Positions 23,535-34,990 are shown, counted from the stretch's first letter. The stretch is DNA of 64,000 nt from Corythucha ciliata (GCA_038030265.1 CM075937.1:14012001-14076000), one strand, 5' to 3'. Numbers and translations: made by a program. Notes: generated by a model from the sequence alone, not told the origin.

Positions 23535-23970
23535 CTAACCGCCTGACACGGCTGTAATTACCGAGTATACGGTCAGCTTTCACCGATGTTAGACAGTTGC
23601 TGTAACAGACAAGGGAGTTGTGGGTCGGAAGAATCTACCGTAAAGTAACGGTTAGAGTTAACCGTCTAGTGACGGTTCATTCAACAGATATGTCTCAACT
23701 GACTGGGATCATGTGTTTAACCGTGTTTGTGGCTTGACCGTTAGACTCGGTTGCAAACATTTTACCGACAATATGCGCTAACCGAGTGCATTTAACCGTA
23801 TCAAGCTTGTCGGTAGACTTTATCAACTCATGACGGTTGCAAACATTTTACCGACAACATGCGTTAACCGAGTCAAGACGTGCATTCAACCGAATCAAGC
23901 TTGTCGGTTGACATTACAGACTCGAGACGGTTGCAAACATTTTACCGAGATTTCTCGGTTAAAATTAACC
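23535..23970. repeat. dense AACCG/CGGTT motif cluster with terminal palindrome
   Basis: I count about 15 copies of AACCG or its complement CGGTT in ~435 bp, against roughly one expected by chance. Part of this is a loose tandem repeat of ~85-95 bp, each unit starting CGGTTGCAAACATTTTACCG (about 23749, 23834, 23929). The cluster ends in a perfect palindrome at about 23949-23974, TTTCTCGGTTAA and TTAACCGAGAAA separated by AA. It abuts the gypsy integrase fragment. Subterminal motif arrays of this kind are known from some DNA transposons; a transcription-factor binding cluster is the other reading. Confidence 0.7.
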
Positions 23971-23989
23971 GAGAAAGTGCCTCTTTTTT

Positions 23990-25155
23990 TCCCCAGTGTT
24001 GAATGAGCTTCACGCTACCCATATCGGCGTGGTTAAATTGAAACAGCTCGCTCGACGATATGTATATTGGCCGAAGATAGATCTCGATATTGAACGCCTC
24101 GTAAAATCTTGTGAAAAATGTGCCCCAACCCAACACAGCCCTGCTAAAGCTCCGGTACATCCCTGGTACGAACCGGAGGAAAATTGGGAACGTTTACATG
24201 TTGATTATGCAGGCCCATTCGAAAATCACTATTTCTTATAATTACTGTCAATGCTAAATCGAAATGGGCCGAAGTACGAATATCGAAGACTCCCCCATCA
24301 ACAGCGTCAACTATTACTATGCTTGATGATATTTTCTCGACGCGTGGCTACCCATCAGTCCTTGTTTCAGATAACGCCTCATTCTTCGCTAGCGACCATT
24401 TCGAAATTGTCTGCAAAAATCACTGCATTTTTCAAAAACTAACAGCACCTGGCCACCCAGCAACTAATGGCTTAGCTGAAAAATTCGTTCAGACCCTAAA
24501 ACAACGTCTTCGCACAGCTTTGAATGACCCTGTTCCCCGCTCAGAAAAATTGAAACGTACCATACTACGCTACCGGGTTACGCCTTTAGCATGTGGAAAG
24601 TCACCAGCTGAATTGTACTTGATTCGTCGGTTAAGAATACGTCTCGACGCTATCAAACCCAACTTGAAAACAAAAAAGTGCTATCCTCACATTGCCACAG
24701 CTATTCCAGACCAGACACGGATGCACATCAATAACCGCAGCACATGGCGATTCGGGACCGTCTGTCAGAAGCTAAGACAGCGCCACTACATCGTCTTACT
24801 AGACTCAGGCAGAAAACTGAAGCGACATATTGACCAATTAAGAGCAACCCTGGTTCCCCAGAAGACTTCCAAACAAGATTTTCAGTCGGATTCGTCACCT
24901 CAGCCTCCTTCCCAAATATTAGAAGTCCCTTTCCCAACGTCCAAAAATCTACCCAACTCTTCACGATCACCGCCGTTCGAACATCAAATCGGCTCTCCGA
25001 CACGGTCCTATCAGACTTCCTCACCGGATCTACAATCGACGCCTAGTGCCGAGCAAGAAGATGAAGAATTGGCACCTCAAACATTACCCAGTTCACCGCG
25101 TCCGGAACATTATCTTCGTCGCTCTACTAGGAACAGGCGACCGCCCCGTTATTGA
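23990..25155 (+). pseudogene. Ty3/gypsy integrase fragment
   Basis: C-terminal part of a Ty3/gypsy pol polyprotein. 23996-24241 carries the HHCC zinc domain (H in ELHATHIGVVK, C-x2-C in SCEKCAP) and the start of the catalytic core (first Asp in RLHVDYAGPF). A frameshift or small deletion at about 24240 is followed by 24319-25155: second Asp in VSDNASFF and the Glu in NGLAEKFVQTLKQRL, so the DDE triad is complete across frames. A C-terminal tail of ~200 residues ends with an RRSTRNRRPPRY-type basic motif common at the end of gypsy integrases. RT, RNase H and gag are missing upstream, where the AACCG cluster begins. The polypurine tract and LTR follow 20 bp after the stop. Confidence 0.9.
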
Positions 25156-25175
25156 AACGATTACGTCATTAATTA

Positions 25176-25321
25176 GAAAAACAAAAAGTGGAGGGGATTG
25201 TAATGTTTTTATTTTCATATTATGTTCATTATAATTTATTAAAATATTATATAAAAGAAGTTTCTAAACGCGGTTTTAAGATTAACGCGTAAAAAAGACA
25301 CAACATCACACCCAACATTAC
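25176..25321 (+). mobile_element. polypurine tract and short 3' LTR of the gypsy element
   Basis: After the integrase stop, a purine run ends AAAAAGTGGAGGGGA (to 25197), followed within two bases by TGTAATG, a typical LTR start (25199). About 120 bp later CATTACT occurs, a near inverted match to TGTAATG, so the LTR is probably 25199-25321. It contains TATAAAAG at 25250-25257, a good TATA box about 50 bp from the LTR start. No 5' LTR exists because the element is truncated on the left. Confidence 0.6.
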
Positions 25322-25329
25322 TCTTTTTT

Positions 25330-25818
25330 AAAAATAATTAAAAATAAAAATAAATTGAATTTCGAAAAATTGGCCAGTCCATCGATGGGGAATTTTGTTG
25401 TGATCATTTTAAGCCATCATGAGAGGAAATCGGACTAAAATCCTGGGAGGAGATAGGTTTGGACAAAAAAAGACCTGAAACTCATTCCAAATCGTAGCAA
25501 CCGTACCGCTCAACAAATCTTACTCAAATTTTAGCAGCGTTTTCTAGGGACCTAAAGGACGATATTGAATGAAAGATCATCAAATTTCATAATATTCTCT
25601 TGGAGTTATATAAGGGTCCAACCATTTTTAGCATGTTTTTAGCATCGCTCAACCAATCGTTTTCAAATTTTACGGTGTACATCTAGAGATGAAGACACAA
25701 CTTTTGAGCCATCACTCGTCCAGATCTGTCGAGAAAAAAGTGGACGACGGAGACGACAGACGCCCTACTGAAAATCGAGATTTAGGCCTTTTCGGGGTCG
25801 AGGAACACGAATCTGGTG
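25330..25818. other. no gene; gap between two converging gypsy remnants
   Basis: Unassigned AT-rich DNA to about 25690. 25690-25818 may contain the degraded C-terminal tail of the minus-strand gypsy integrase, but no reading frame holds over it. Confidence 0.4.
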
Positions 25819-27560
25819 TCAGCTCGGGTGGTAAGGAGTTGAGCGTAGACGGTGAGCGAGTGAGTGGAAAAGGTCGGATTCAAATTGTCGTCCTTGATCG
25901 GTTGTTATTCGAAGAGGTGAGTCAAAGCGAGAAAACCAGCAAGTAAGAAACCCTTCAGCGACTTTGTTGGCAGTTGCATCTTTCAGTGGCCATACCTCAG
26001 GCCATCTTGTGAATCTGTCGACGACTGTCAGGCAGTAGTGGTATGGGCCTGTAGGAGGTAGAGGGCCAATTATGTCGACATGGATGTGTTCAAAGCGTGC
26101 GGAAGGTGGGGGGAAGAAACCTGTAGGAGAACGTACGTGTCGAGAGACTTTGGCGCGTTGACACGGAATGCAGGATTGCGTCCACGATCGACAGTTTTGA
26201 CGAATTCGGGGCCAAACGTAACGTTCGGTGAAGAGGCGAGTGGTAGACTTGACGGCTGGGTGGCTCAAGTTGTGAAGAGAGTTGAACACACGGCGTCGGA
26301 GTAACAAGGGAACGAATGGTCGAAGGTTAGGGGTTGACGTGTCACAAACAAGAGTTGCGTTCGATTATGGTATTTTGACGCGCTTGAGACGAAGTGATGA
26401 GTTATTGACCATTTTCTCAAGATCACGGACTTCAACGTCTTTTTCTTGCTCTTGTATATGAGTGTTGAGGTCGATCGGTGTGAGAGGATCGGTGTTAACT
26501 GAATTGATCCGTGATAGAGCGTCGGCCACAATGTTGGCGGTACCGCTGACGTGTTGGATGTCGGTTGTAAATTGGGAAATGAATGACGGCTGATTGATTT
26601 GGATAGGAGGAAGTTTGTCTCTGTGTTGTCGAAAAGCGTAAATTGGAGGCTTGTGGTCAGTGAAAACTGTAAATGGACGTGGTTCAAGAATGTGGTGAAA
26701 ATGTTGAATTGAAGCATACACAGCGTGGAGTTCTCTATAAAACGCTGGCCATTGCTGCTGGCGAGGGGTAAGTTTCTGAGAGAAGAAAGCTAGAGGTTCC
26801 CATTGATCAGCAACGCGTTGTTGAAGAGATGCTCCTACCGCAATTTGTGATGCGTCAGTGAAAAGAGCGAGAGTAGCTGTTGGGTCAGGGTGAGTGAGAA
26901 GGGTGGCCTGTGCGAGGTGATCTTTGCACGATTGAAATGCTGCCTCCAACGTTGGGGTCCAAGCTATTTTGTTTTTTCCTTGAAGACCAGTTAAAGCGGA
27001 ATGGAGAGGTGCTTGAAATTGTGCAGCTGAGGGAAGAAAGCGGCGGTAAAAATTCATGGTACCGAGAAAACGGCGGAGACCTTCGGCTGTTAGTGGCTTG
27101 GCGAAGTTTAAGAGAGCGTCGACGCGTTCTGGAGGTGGACGAATACCTTTAGCTGATACTTCGTATCCGAGAAAAGTTATCGTGTTGACACCGAAGACAC
27201 TTTTGTTGGTGTTGACGAGGAGGCCGTGGCTCGCTAGGCGGTCGATTACAGCGCGGAGATGAGCGAGGTCTGCGTTGGTGGAGTATACCAAGATGTCGTC
27301 GACGTAGGGGAAACAAAAGTCGAGGCCGTGGAGGACTTCATCGATGAATCGTTGGAACGTCTGGCCAGCATTACGGAGGCCAAAACTCATGAAAGGGAAT
27401 TCGAAAAGTCCGAAAGGCGTCGTGATGGCGGTCTTTGGGATGTCGGATGGATTGACTGGGATTTGAGTGTACGCCTTGACAAGATCGATGACGGAGAAGA
27501 CGGAGCATCCACGGTGCTGGTGATTAAAATCATGAATGTGGCGCACGGGGTACACGTACA
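25819..27560 (-). pseudogene. Ty3/gypsy RT-RNase H-integrase fragment
   Basis: Minus-strand pol remnant, 5'-truncated just before RT motif A. 27555-26365 encodes RT from YPVRHIHDF (degenerate) through FSVIDLVKAYTQIPV (motif A), FPFMSFGLRNAGQTFQRFID, and the catalytic FPYVDDILVYS, followed by the thumb (RPPPERVDALLNFAKP, RRFLGTMNFYRRFLP). Ty3-type RNase H follows: LFTDASQIAVGA, FYRELHAVYA, VFTDHKPPIYA and NIVADALSR. After a frame break near 26370, integrase is at 26307-25819: LSHPAVKSTTRLF, C-x2-C in SCIPCQRAK, DDE first Asp in HIHVDIIGPLPP and second Asp in TTDQGRQFES. It ends at YHPS before the catalytic Glu. RT catalytic residues are intact but the element is truncated at both ends. Confidence 0.95.
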
Positions 27561-27689
27561 GCTCCCCCTTAAATGGATAATTTTAAGGTTCATTCTCACT
27601 TCTTCACATAAATGGGGTCATCAGCACCGAAAAAGGGCACCAATCGAGGTTCTTGAGCGCACTTCTTTTCTGTGAGGAAGCTTAGGGGC

Positions 27690-28150
27690 ATGTCTACGTC
27701 TGAAATTGAGAAAAAACTCCATTTCGAACAGTTTATGTATTCTTTCTTATCCTTGTAGTCTGCTAAACTTTAGAAGGCCCGCTAATTGGCTGTTCTCGGA
27801 GCAGTTACGCGCCTAAAAGGATAAACAACGCTAATATTATGAGCTAAAATTGTGGAAAAGTGCTCATTCGTACAGCTGAACCCGAGAAAATGCGTTAATT
27901 CATGGTTTCTGGTACAACCTATTCTAGGCCAAAATTAAGAAAAACGCTCATCTGTAATTCTTCAGACCTAGCAGTGTCTAAAATTGAGAAAATAGCTAAT
28001 TCACGATTAAAATTAGGAAGAGTGCTAACTTTGCACGAGGATTTAAAAAAAAAAAACAAAACAAAACACGCTTGTCACCCGCGTATAAAATTGAGAAAAG
28101 GAGCTAATTCGCGACTGAAATTGATGAAACAGCCTTTGGGTGTAAAGCGT
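27690..28150 (+). repeat. family A minisatellite array, forward
   Basis: About fifteen diverged ~30-bp units (for example AATTCGCGACTGAAATTGA). The frame 27902-28153 is again a ten-residue periodic peptide (repeats of NSRLKL) and is not taken as a gene. Confidence 0.7.
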
Positions 28151-31080
28151 TAAAGGTTTTTAAATTGATTCCTGGGAGCGTTAAATTGGCGAGATTGGTC
28201 TTTAGAAAAAGTTTCATGGAAGAACCAAACCCTCAAAGTTGGACGAGCAAAGGATGATACGGGGGGTTTACGCCACAGACCATCGACTGATCCAACTATC
28301 GCCAAATTCGCTATAATATAGGCTGTGGCGAGCTGAGGTAAAACGCTCTCGTCTTTGTTTGTGGGCGTTCCAAGCGGTGTGCGTTGAAAACAAATTGCGC
28401 ACCGGCCGAGGATCCCGCCTACTACGGGCACGAAGTGCACAGCTTGATCACATTAGGTCACATGAAATGAATAAAAAATGTCTTATCCTCCTCTCGGCGT
28501 CTAAAAATTGATAAATGTGAACATTTTGATGGGGGTTTAAGACTTATTTCCGTCACTATACGACTGGAAAATGAATGAGTTCAAGCCAGAACTCACCGGT
28601 ACGGGGCCGCTCAAATAGGAATTTTAGGGGAATCAGTCGATTAAATTCGAAATTGATCCAGCGACTCGACTTCTCTCGGGAGGGCTAAGTGAGAGAAAGT
28701 AAACTGTATTTTACAGAGAACGTGTGTACCGCATACTTCGTCGAGTTCAAGGAAAGGAAAACGGTGGATAGAGAAGTTTTAAGTGTTTACCGACTATACC
28801 CAACGCTCCCCTCCCCCCCAACCATCATCCCACCAGCGGTATCAGCGATCATCGTCAGTCAAACTGTTCAAAAGGTAGTTGGGTTTGTTGGTAGGGTTGC
28901 GGTGGAGTCATGAAGAGGAGCGTAAAAAGATGGAAAGGTAATGGTAAGACAGCCTGTTTTGGCGTGGGCAGGTGGACGGGGGGGGGAGGTTTTGCCCTAT
29001 AGGTGTAAACTGTCGAAGTTCTAGAAAAGCTATCGTTTTGGAGCGAAGTAGTGTTGGATGGAGGGGTGGTAGAGGGGAAATGAAATGGCAAAAGGGAAAT
29101 AGCGTGTTGTTTGGACTTCTCTCTTTTGAGTACATAGTACACACACGTTGAAGGCATGCAATGCCCCACCCCTGACCCTGTCCTACCACACCATTTTACC
29201 GCCTCATCATTATCGAAGTCCAGTTGACGTTATAGTGTTTTAATGTTAACAAAAACGTCGAAATAGCGAACCAATTTCTCCGTTCGAGATCCACAGCAAT
29301 TTCACACTGGTTTCTCTTGCACTAGCCTAGGAAACAAAAATTAATACATGCAGTGTAGATTTAACTTTGAAATAAATGCCCGGCAAACGTCGATCTGAAT
29401 CTCTCACAAGTTATAGCCGCAACGAAGTTGATGGGCTTTCTTTCCTTTTGTAGTAAAACACTGTCGAGTTAAAAAAATTCTTAGTCCTTGCCCTCCCACC
29501 CATTACACAACCCTCAAACTGGCAATTTCGCTAGCCACGCGAACCGTCCACTAAGGGAGCGACAGTTTTATCTTTCATTAGTCTATTAAGCTCTTCCACT
29601 AATTCAACAAAATCGCCTTAAATCTCTTCGTTCTTATTCACGTTGTCGTCGGAACCGGTCAAGGGGGGAGGGCGCGTTTTAATTACATAAAAATGAGTAT
29701 ACTCATTCAATTCAAATTCAGTGGGCTAGTGTAGGGGGTCAAGGGGGGCGCGGTGCCGCCTGAAGAAATGAAAAGAGCCATATGTTGGTCGGATTAAACA
29801 AGTTTAACACACCCCCTCCCCACTGGAAACAAAGCTTAAGCTTAAGAGTAAACGAGGAAGACAAGCACCGCTGGTGCCTCGCCCCTCCCCTCTTTCAAGG
29901 GATAGATACTAAGGCCGTCTAGAGCTGCGTCTCTTCTTCATTAAATGCTGGTCGCCTCATTAACTCTTACAGTTATCGTTGTTTAATTTTGTTGGTAGAT
30001 GCTCGTCTGCTTCCTGGGTTTTTGAGGAGTGAAAGAACGGTTCCACGGGTCGACGGGAGGGGAATGGGTGGAGTTCATAGAAGCATGAGAAAGACTTCAT
30101 GCTAAATTGCTAGTGAGTTTAACTAGAAGAGGAGATTATAGAGCTCGGCAACTCAGGGTTGTTACGATTTAAACTTGGTAAAATCTGAGCGGAGCGTCAA
30201 GTCTTGAGAATCAAAACGACTTGGACGCTTTTCCACTTGGAAAAGTCAACTCCATCGAAAGGCATGATCGCCAAAGTCACGATTTCTCCAATTCTCCTCC
30301 GTTCCACGGTGCCTCTGTTGGATATTGCGATCACGTGGTTGGGTAGCTTTTAGTAGCGCTACTAACTCGTTTAGTCGAGTCCTGAACTCAAAGCAAAAAT
30401 AAAAAAACATAGAAGTTAGGCACTAAAACGTAAAAATGCTAGACCTTGCGGGTCCTTGCATAACCATGCCCGCAAAATCAATACTTTTCCAATAAAATAC
30501 ACCGAAATTTTTTTAAAATTTCACTCACCTTCTTTCCAGAAACTACTCAAGTCCCCCAATCGCACCCTCACCGATTATAAATGAGCCCCACTCAGGCTAC
30601 ATCCGTGGCGAGCACCAACAAGACGACCTCTCGGGGACAACAATTAATTTAGTATCTACCCCCGTCATTCCGGATTTAAAAATACGGTCCTTACCAGAAG
30701 GAGGATTCTTGGAGTTCAGCGAAAAAACTCTTATTTAAGCTACCAGGAGCCGTATAACGCCCCATGAACAGCCGTTTACATTCTTATTTTCAAAAGCCCC
30801 TAAACTGGCTGCTCAATACATTCACTAATAATTCAAGTGAAATTGCGTCTATTTTTCTAAATTGTCAATTATTTCGGTCTTTTTTAGTAAGCAAAAGTCA
30901 TGGGAAAAAGTCCCCCCCCCCCAAATTATTTACTCGCTTTCCAATGATAAATTAAGGAATTGTCAATACTACGGACTATTTTTAAGCATAAAATGGACGT
31001 TTGCGGCTATTTTAAATTTAAAATCCTAGAAAGAGGTAGTTTTACCGTACGGGAGCCTCTCGAACAATTGCCATTTGGGC
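28151..31080. other. no gene recognised
   Basis: Nearly 3 kb without a recognisable coding region. The 96-codon frame at 28150-28440 (minus) has no domain. Near 28395-28445, sequence with CGAAGTGCACAGCTTGATCA loosely matches the SINE body at 58910-58935. Overlapping Pro-rich frames lie at 28855-29189. A perfect 16-bp palindrome TTAGTAGCGCTACTAA is at 30350-30365. A C-run is near 30912-30922. Confidence 0.5.
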
Positions 31081-32860
31081 TTCCCCCAAATAAATTAGCG
31101 ATTTTTAACTAGTTTAGCCGTAACGAACATTTTTATCGCTTTTGTGACCAAAAATAAACCTTTTTTGCTTGGGTCACGGACTTACCCCAAGAACAGTGTA
31201 TTATCGTCTTTTTTCCAATTTCAGCCGTGAAAGGGGCTCCGAAAACTGCGAATTAGCTATTTTTTTTTCTCAATTTATCGTGGTAAGTCGGCATCAAGCG
31301 TTAAGGAGGTGGCACTCCTGTACCTGCAGCTATCAGAGCCAGGGGGCGGAAATCTCTCTTAGCCGCTAAATAAACTAGAAATATTCTTTTTACGTAGCGT
31401 TACATTACGCCTTATTCTGGATTTAACCAGGAATTTTCTTCCAGAAACAGCGAGTTGGTGTTTTCTGAGTTCGAGCAAGTTCTTTTTCCACCAATGAGCG
31501 CATTTTCATAATTATAGCTGCGAGTTATAACGTATTTTCTCACTCATAGTCGTGAAACATCGCTTTTTCCTCTATTTTAGCCGTGAATCAGCGTTTTTTC
31601 CAAACTTTCGGCCATGAATCAGCGCGTTTTCTCAATTTAAGCCCCAAAGTGGCCTCGAGAATCCGCGAACTATTTTATCACAATTTTATCCGCAAATTTG
31701 CAATTTTTCCCAATTTTAGCAACGAACACGTGATTTCCGCTATTATAGCAGTGATTAAGCATTTTTCTCCATGTCAGCCGCAAATTATCGCTTTTTAGCC
31801 ATTTTAGCGGTGAATTAGCGTTTATCTATAGATTTTAGATGTAAATTAGCCGTTTTTTTCAATTATAACATTATTTCTCCATTCTAGTGCGAATCGGCGT
31901 TTTCTCCATTTTGAGAATTGGCGCTTTTTCCAAACCTTTAGCCACGAATTAGCGTTTGCCTAAATTTTATCGGTGAATGAGAGCTCTTACTCAATGATAT
32001 CTGTGAATTTTCAGTTTTTAACAATTTCAGCCGTGAATAAACATTTTTTAAAATCAATTTTAGCAGGGAATTAGCGCATTTTCTCAAATGTAGCGCTATT
32101 TTTTAATAGTTATAGTCACGAAACAGCGTTTTTTCGCCATTTTAGCTTTTCATAAACGTTCAGCCATGAAGGATTACTCCGTTTTCAATGTATGTCCCGA
32201 AGTGGCCCCATGAATCTGTGTAAAAGTGTTATATCAATTGGCAGATAAGTTCCACTGTCTCAATTTTATTTTCGAACCAGCAATTTTTCTCAATTTTAGC
32301 TGAGTTTTTCTAAATTTTACCCGTGAATTATAATCACCGCGCGAATTATATAAAAAGTGCTCTTTCTCAGTCGTACATTAATAATAACAATTTTATTGCG
32401 GTGGCCTCGAGGCAAAACAACGTCAATAACATGGTTTTTTACGGGTGTTCATCTTCAAAACGCCATGCCGAAGAATTTGACAGCATCACAAAAAACTGCA
32501 TCAATTATTTATTTGCGAATCCACCGAATTTATTTGTGAATTAGCAATTTTTCTCAATTTTAGCTGAGCCATATTAATAATTATATACTTTTATATTTCG
32601 TATGTTTTATTGATTATATAATATATTACAATTAATTAATTATGCAGTACATCAGTGTTTTTCTTCATTTTGATCTGCTAAATGTCGCATTTTCTGAACT
32701 TTTAGCAATAAATAAATATTTTTACCAATTTAAACCGCAATGTTGCTTCAAGCATCCAAGAATTAGCCTTTTTTTATTAAGGCGTCAATTTAGCTGACGA
32801 TCAGCCACAAAACACGTAATTTAACTTGAATTAGGACCTGAACTTTTAAATTCATTTCGC
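31080..32860 (-). repeat. family A minisatellite array, reversed
   Basis: Long reversed array: repeated TTTTTCTCAATTTTAGC plus CGTGAATTAGCG cores at ~30 bp. A copy of the dispersed repeat (see 12440) is embedded at 31315-31415, and spacer units related to AAAGTGGCCTCGAGAATCC are present near 31645. Confidence 0.8.
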
Positions 32861-33029
32861 TTTGAATTTTTAGCTCTAAATGTTGGATATATATATACAC
32901 GGCTATTCGTCAGGTCGTACAGGTACAGTCGGGAACGGCCCAGCACAGGGTCCATAACCACAAAAAAAAAATAAAAAAATAAATAAATAAATTAAAAATA
33001 AAAATTAAAAAAAAAAAGAAAAATAGCCC

Positions 33030-33165
33030 ATGAACCCTGGCAATGTCGGTGAAATTGAAACCAGAAACTTGCAGTTTCACGAATATTCAGCCAGGAAACT
33101 TCCAAATTCGTGGACATTTAGGCTCAAATTGTTGTAATTTTGCGGGTATTCATCCGATTTTAGGC
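33030..33165 (+). repeat. family F minisatellite, short array
   Basis: Three to four units of about 35 bp built on CAGAAACTTGCAGTTTCACG / GGAAACTTCCAAATTCGTGG. A related short array is at 55675-55990 (CCCGAAACTTGAAATTTCGC). Confidence 0.45.
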
Positions 33166-33478
33166 TCTGCCGCAAGCCGAAAGTCTACGCCGTTCCTTGA
33201 AGTGACTTTTAGAGTATTTTTGAGGATCCTGAGAGGCCATGGAACCCGGCTTGTCGAGATAGGGGTTTTGAGCTCTGCTCTGTGGTTGCAGTTTTTCAGA
33301 GGGGAGGGGGGGAGGCCGTTTTTAGCCAAGTATTTGGGGTTTTTGTTGTTTCGATGAAGTTTCATCAATACGAAGGGCATTCATTAAAACACCTGTCCCC
33401 AGCCGGTCCTTAGTAGGCTGCGGGCTACCGAAATCGCCCCCTCCGGAAGGAGTTCTGTGGATGGACCTTTCGATAGAT
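33166..33478. other. no gene recognised
   Basis: Unassigned sequence with a G-rich run near 33301-33315; small open frames on both strands have no domain. Confidence 0.45.
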
Positions 33479-33760
33479 GTCGTCGCCGGTATTTAATTAA
33501 TTAAAAAAATTAAATTAAGTTGATATTCTCCCGGACGACGATGGAAGGACACAGCCCAGCACGAATCAAGCTTTGAGAAAAAATGGGTTACTCGGTGCGA
33601 TTTGAACCCGCAACCTCAGGATTACTAGCCCAGCACGCTGCTAATTGCGCCATGGTGACGCCTTTGGCAGTCGTATGCTGCGAGGGATCAGCTAAGTAAA
33701 TCCCACCCAGTGCCGTTGTTTCTCGATACTCTAGGCGATTCTCCTTATGCCAATGTTATC
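33479..33760 (-). mobile_element. diverged tRNA-Thr-like unit (same family as 38.3-39.6 kb)
   Basis: Minus-strand copy of the unit described at 38305-39591: matching GACGACGATGGAAGG tail, tRNA-like core, and 5' segment ending near CTAGGCGATTCTCC. The tRNA-like part (about 33592-33660) keeps B-box GGTTCAAATC and an anticodon loop reading CTAGTAA, i.e. anticodon AGT (Thr), but has several stem mismatches. About 15 bp further, at 33774-33815, a plus-strand half-copy begins (GTGCTGGACTAGTAATCCAG, GGTTGCGGGTTCA), so a minus/plus pair abuts here too. Confidence 0.75.
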
Positions 33761-33773
33761 TTATCATGGACAT

Positions 33774-34195
33774 TGCGTGCTGGACTAGTAATCCAGAGGT
33801 TGCGGGTTCAGTTGGACCTTTCCAGTGGTTGGATTTTCAGTGATCGTGTGATTGGTTCACACGATGCCAGTAAGCGAGCTAGTGACTGTGATCCAACAGC
33901 TGGTGCCAGTTGACTGGCTCCATGTAAACATAATGTTGGTACTAGCAGAGTCCCGTGCCCGAGTCACTCAAGTCGAAAAATTGTGTTCCTGTCGACTTAT
34001 GCGTCTAAAGCCATATGCCATGAGCATTCCATTGCCACTCCCACCATCAATAATGACCTGGCGCCATCTGCGGTACCGTGTGAATGAAACTTTTCATCTT
34101 CCAGTCCTGAATTCACTAATCATATCAGTCATTTTGTGTTCTCTATCTCTCCGTCGTTTTGAGCTCTACTGACTGGCTCCAGAGCAACTTGAATC
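33774..34195 (+). mobile_element. plus-strand tRNA-like half and unrelated body
   Basis: Starts with the anticodon arm and T-arm of the same tRNA-like sequence (anticodon AGT) and continues into ~350 bp that does not match the 322-bp unit. TGACTGGCTCCATG (33911) and TGACTGGCTCCAGA (34170) recur within it. It may be a second SINE type sharing the tRNA head; its right boundary is approximate. Confidence 0.4.
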
Positions 34196-34214
34196 GTCTT
34201 GTTTGGCAAATTGA

Positions 34215-34990
34215 AGTTGGCAGTTTTGAATGATTTTGAAACAATATTAACAGTTTTTAGAGCGAAATTGGCCGTTTCAGGACGAAATTGACAGTTTAAA
34301 GGACGAACTTAACTGTTTCCAGGACAAAATTGACAGTTTGACAAACAGAATTCCAGAGTTTCCAGGGCAAATTAATGTATGTTGATAGTCTCCTGGACGA
34401 AATTGACAGTTTATAGTACTCGACTGGTTTCTGTTTAAGGGCTATACTCCCCGGCGTTCACAAGCTCTATGTTATGCGTCTGTGGAGTGTATGGAATCAA
34501 ATAAATTCATTCCCTCGCAAAATGAAGTATTTTGACAGGTTGCATATGCTCCGCAAACGCATAGCATAGAGCTTGTGTGGTGTCTACGCAATAAAAATGC
34601 TTCATTCTTCGAGGAAATAAATTTATTTGGTTGCATAGACTTCACAGAACGTAAATGTAGAGCTTGTGAACGGGCCTTTAGAAACCGTCAATTTCCGAAA
34701 TCCGTTGCCAGGTCCTAAGGCGAAATTGACAGATTTCGTGGTCGAAATTGACAGTTTATAGGACAAAACTGAGTAGTGTCAAGTCTACATTGATAGTTTC
34801 AACTGGAATTTTACAGTTCCTTCCAGAACGAAATTGACAGGTTTCTGGGACAACATTGATAGTCATTTATGACAACATTGACAGGTTTCTGGGACAAAAT
34901 TGACAGTCATTTATGACAAAATTGACAGTTTCAGAGGACATATTTGACAGTTCTGGGCCGAAACAGACAGCTTACAGAACGGAATTGTTG
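34215..34990 (+). repeat. family C minisatellite, split by a foldback element
   Basis: Units of ~25-35 bp built on GACGAAATTGACAGTTT with CCAGGA- or TAGGAC-type linkers (34215-34435 and 34680-34990). The foldback element at 34453-34674 and the 3' end of the LINE at 34997 both sit in or at the edge of this array. Confidence 0.75.
34453..34674. mobile_element. foldback / MITE with ~80-bp inverted arms
   Basis: Left arm from about 34455 (GTTCACAAGCTCTATG ... AAATAAATTCATTCC ... AATGAAGTATTTT, to 34533) matches the reverse complement of 34593-34672 (GTTCACAAGCTCTACATTTA ... AAATAAATTTATTTCC ... AATGAAGCATTTTT) over about 80 bp with scattered mismatches. A third inverted copy of the end motif lies inside at 34558-34577 (19 of 20 complementary to 34459-34478). 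Non-coding; classic foldback structure. Confidence 0.7.

Noticed and set aside
26910..27675. Plus-strand frames up to 138 codons
   Set aside because: Antisense of the gypsy RT-RNase H frame on the minus strand.
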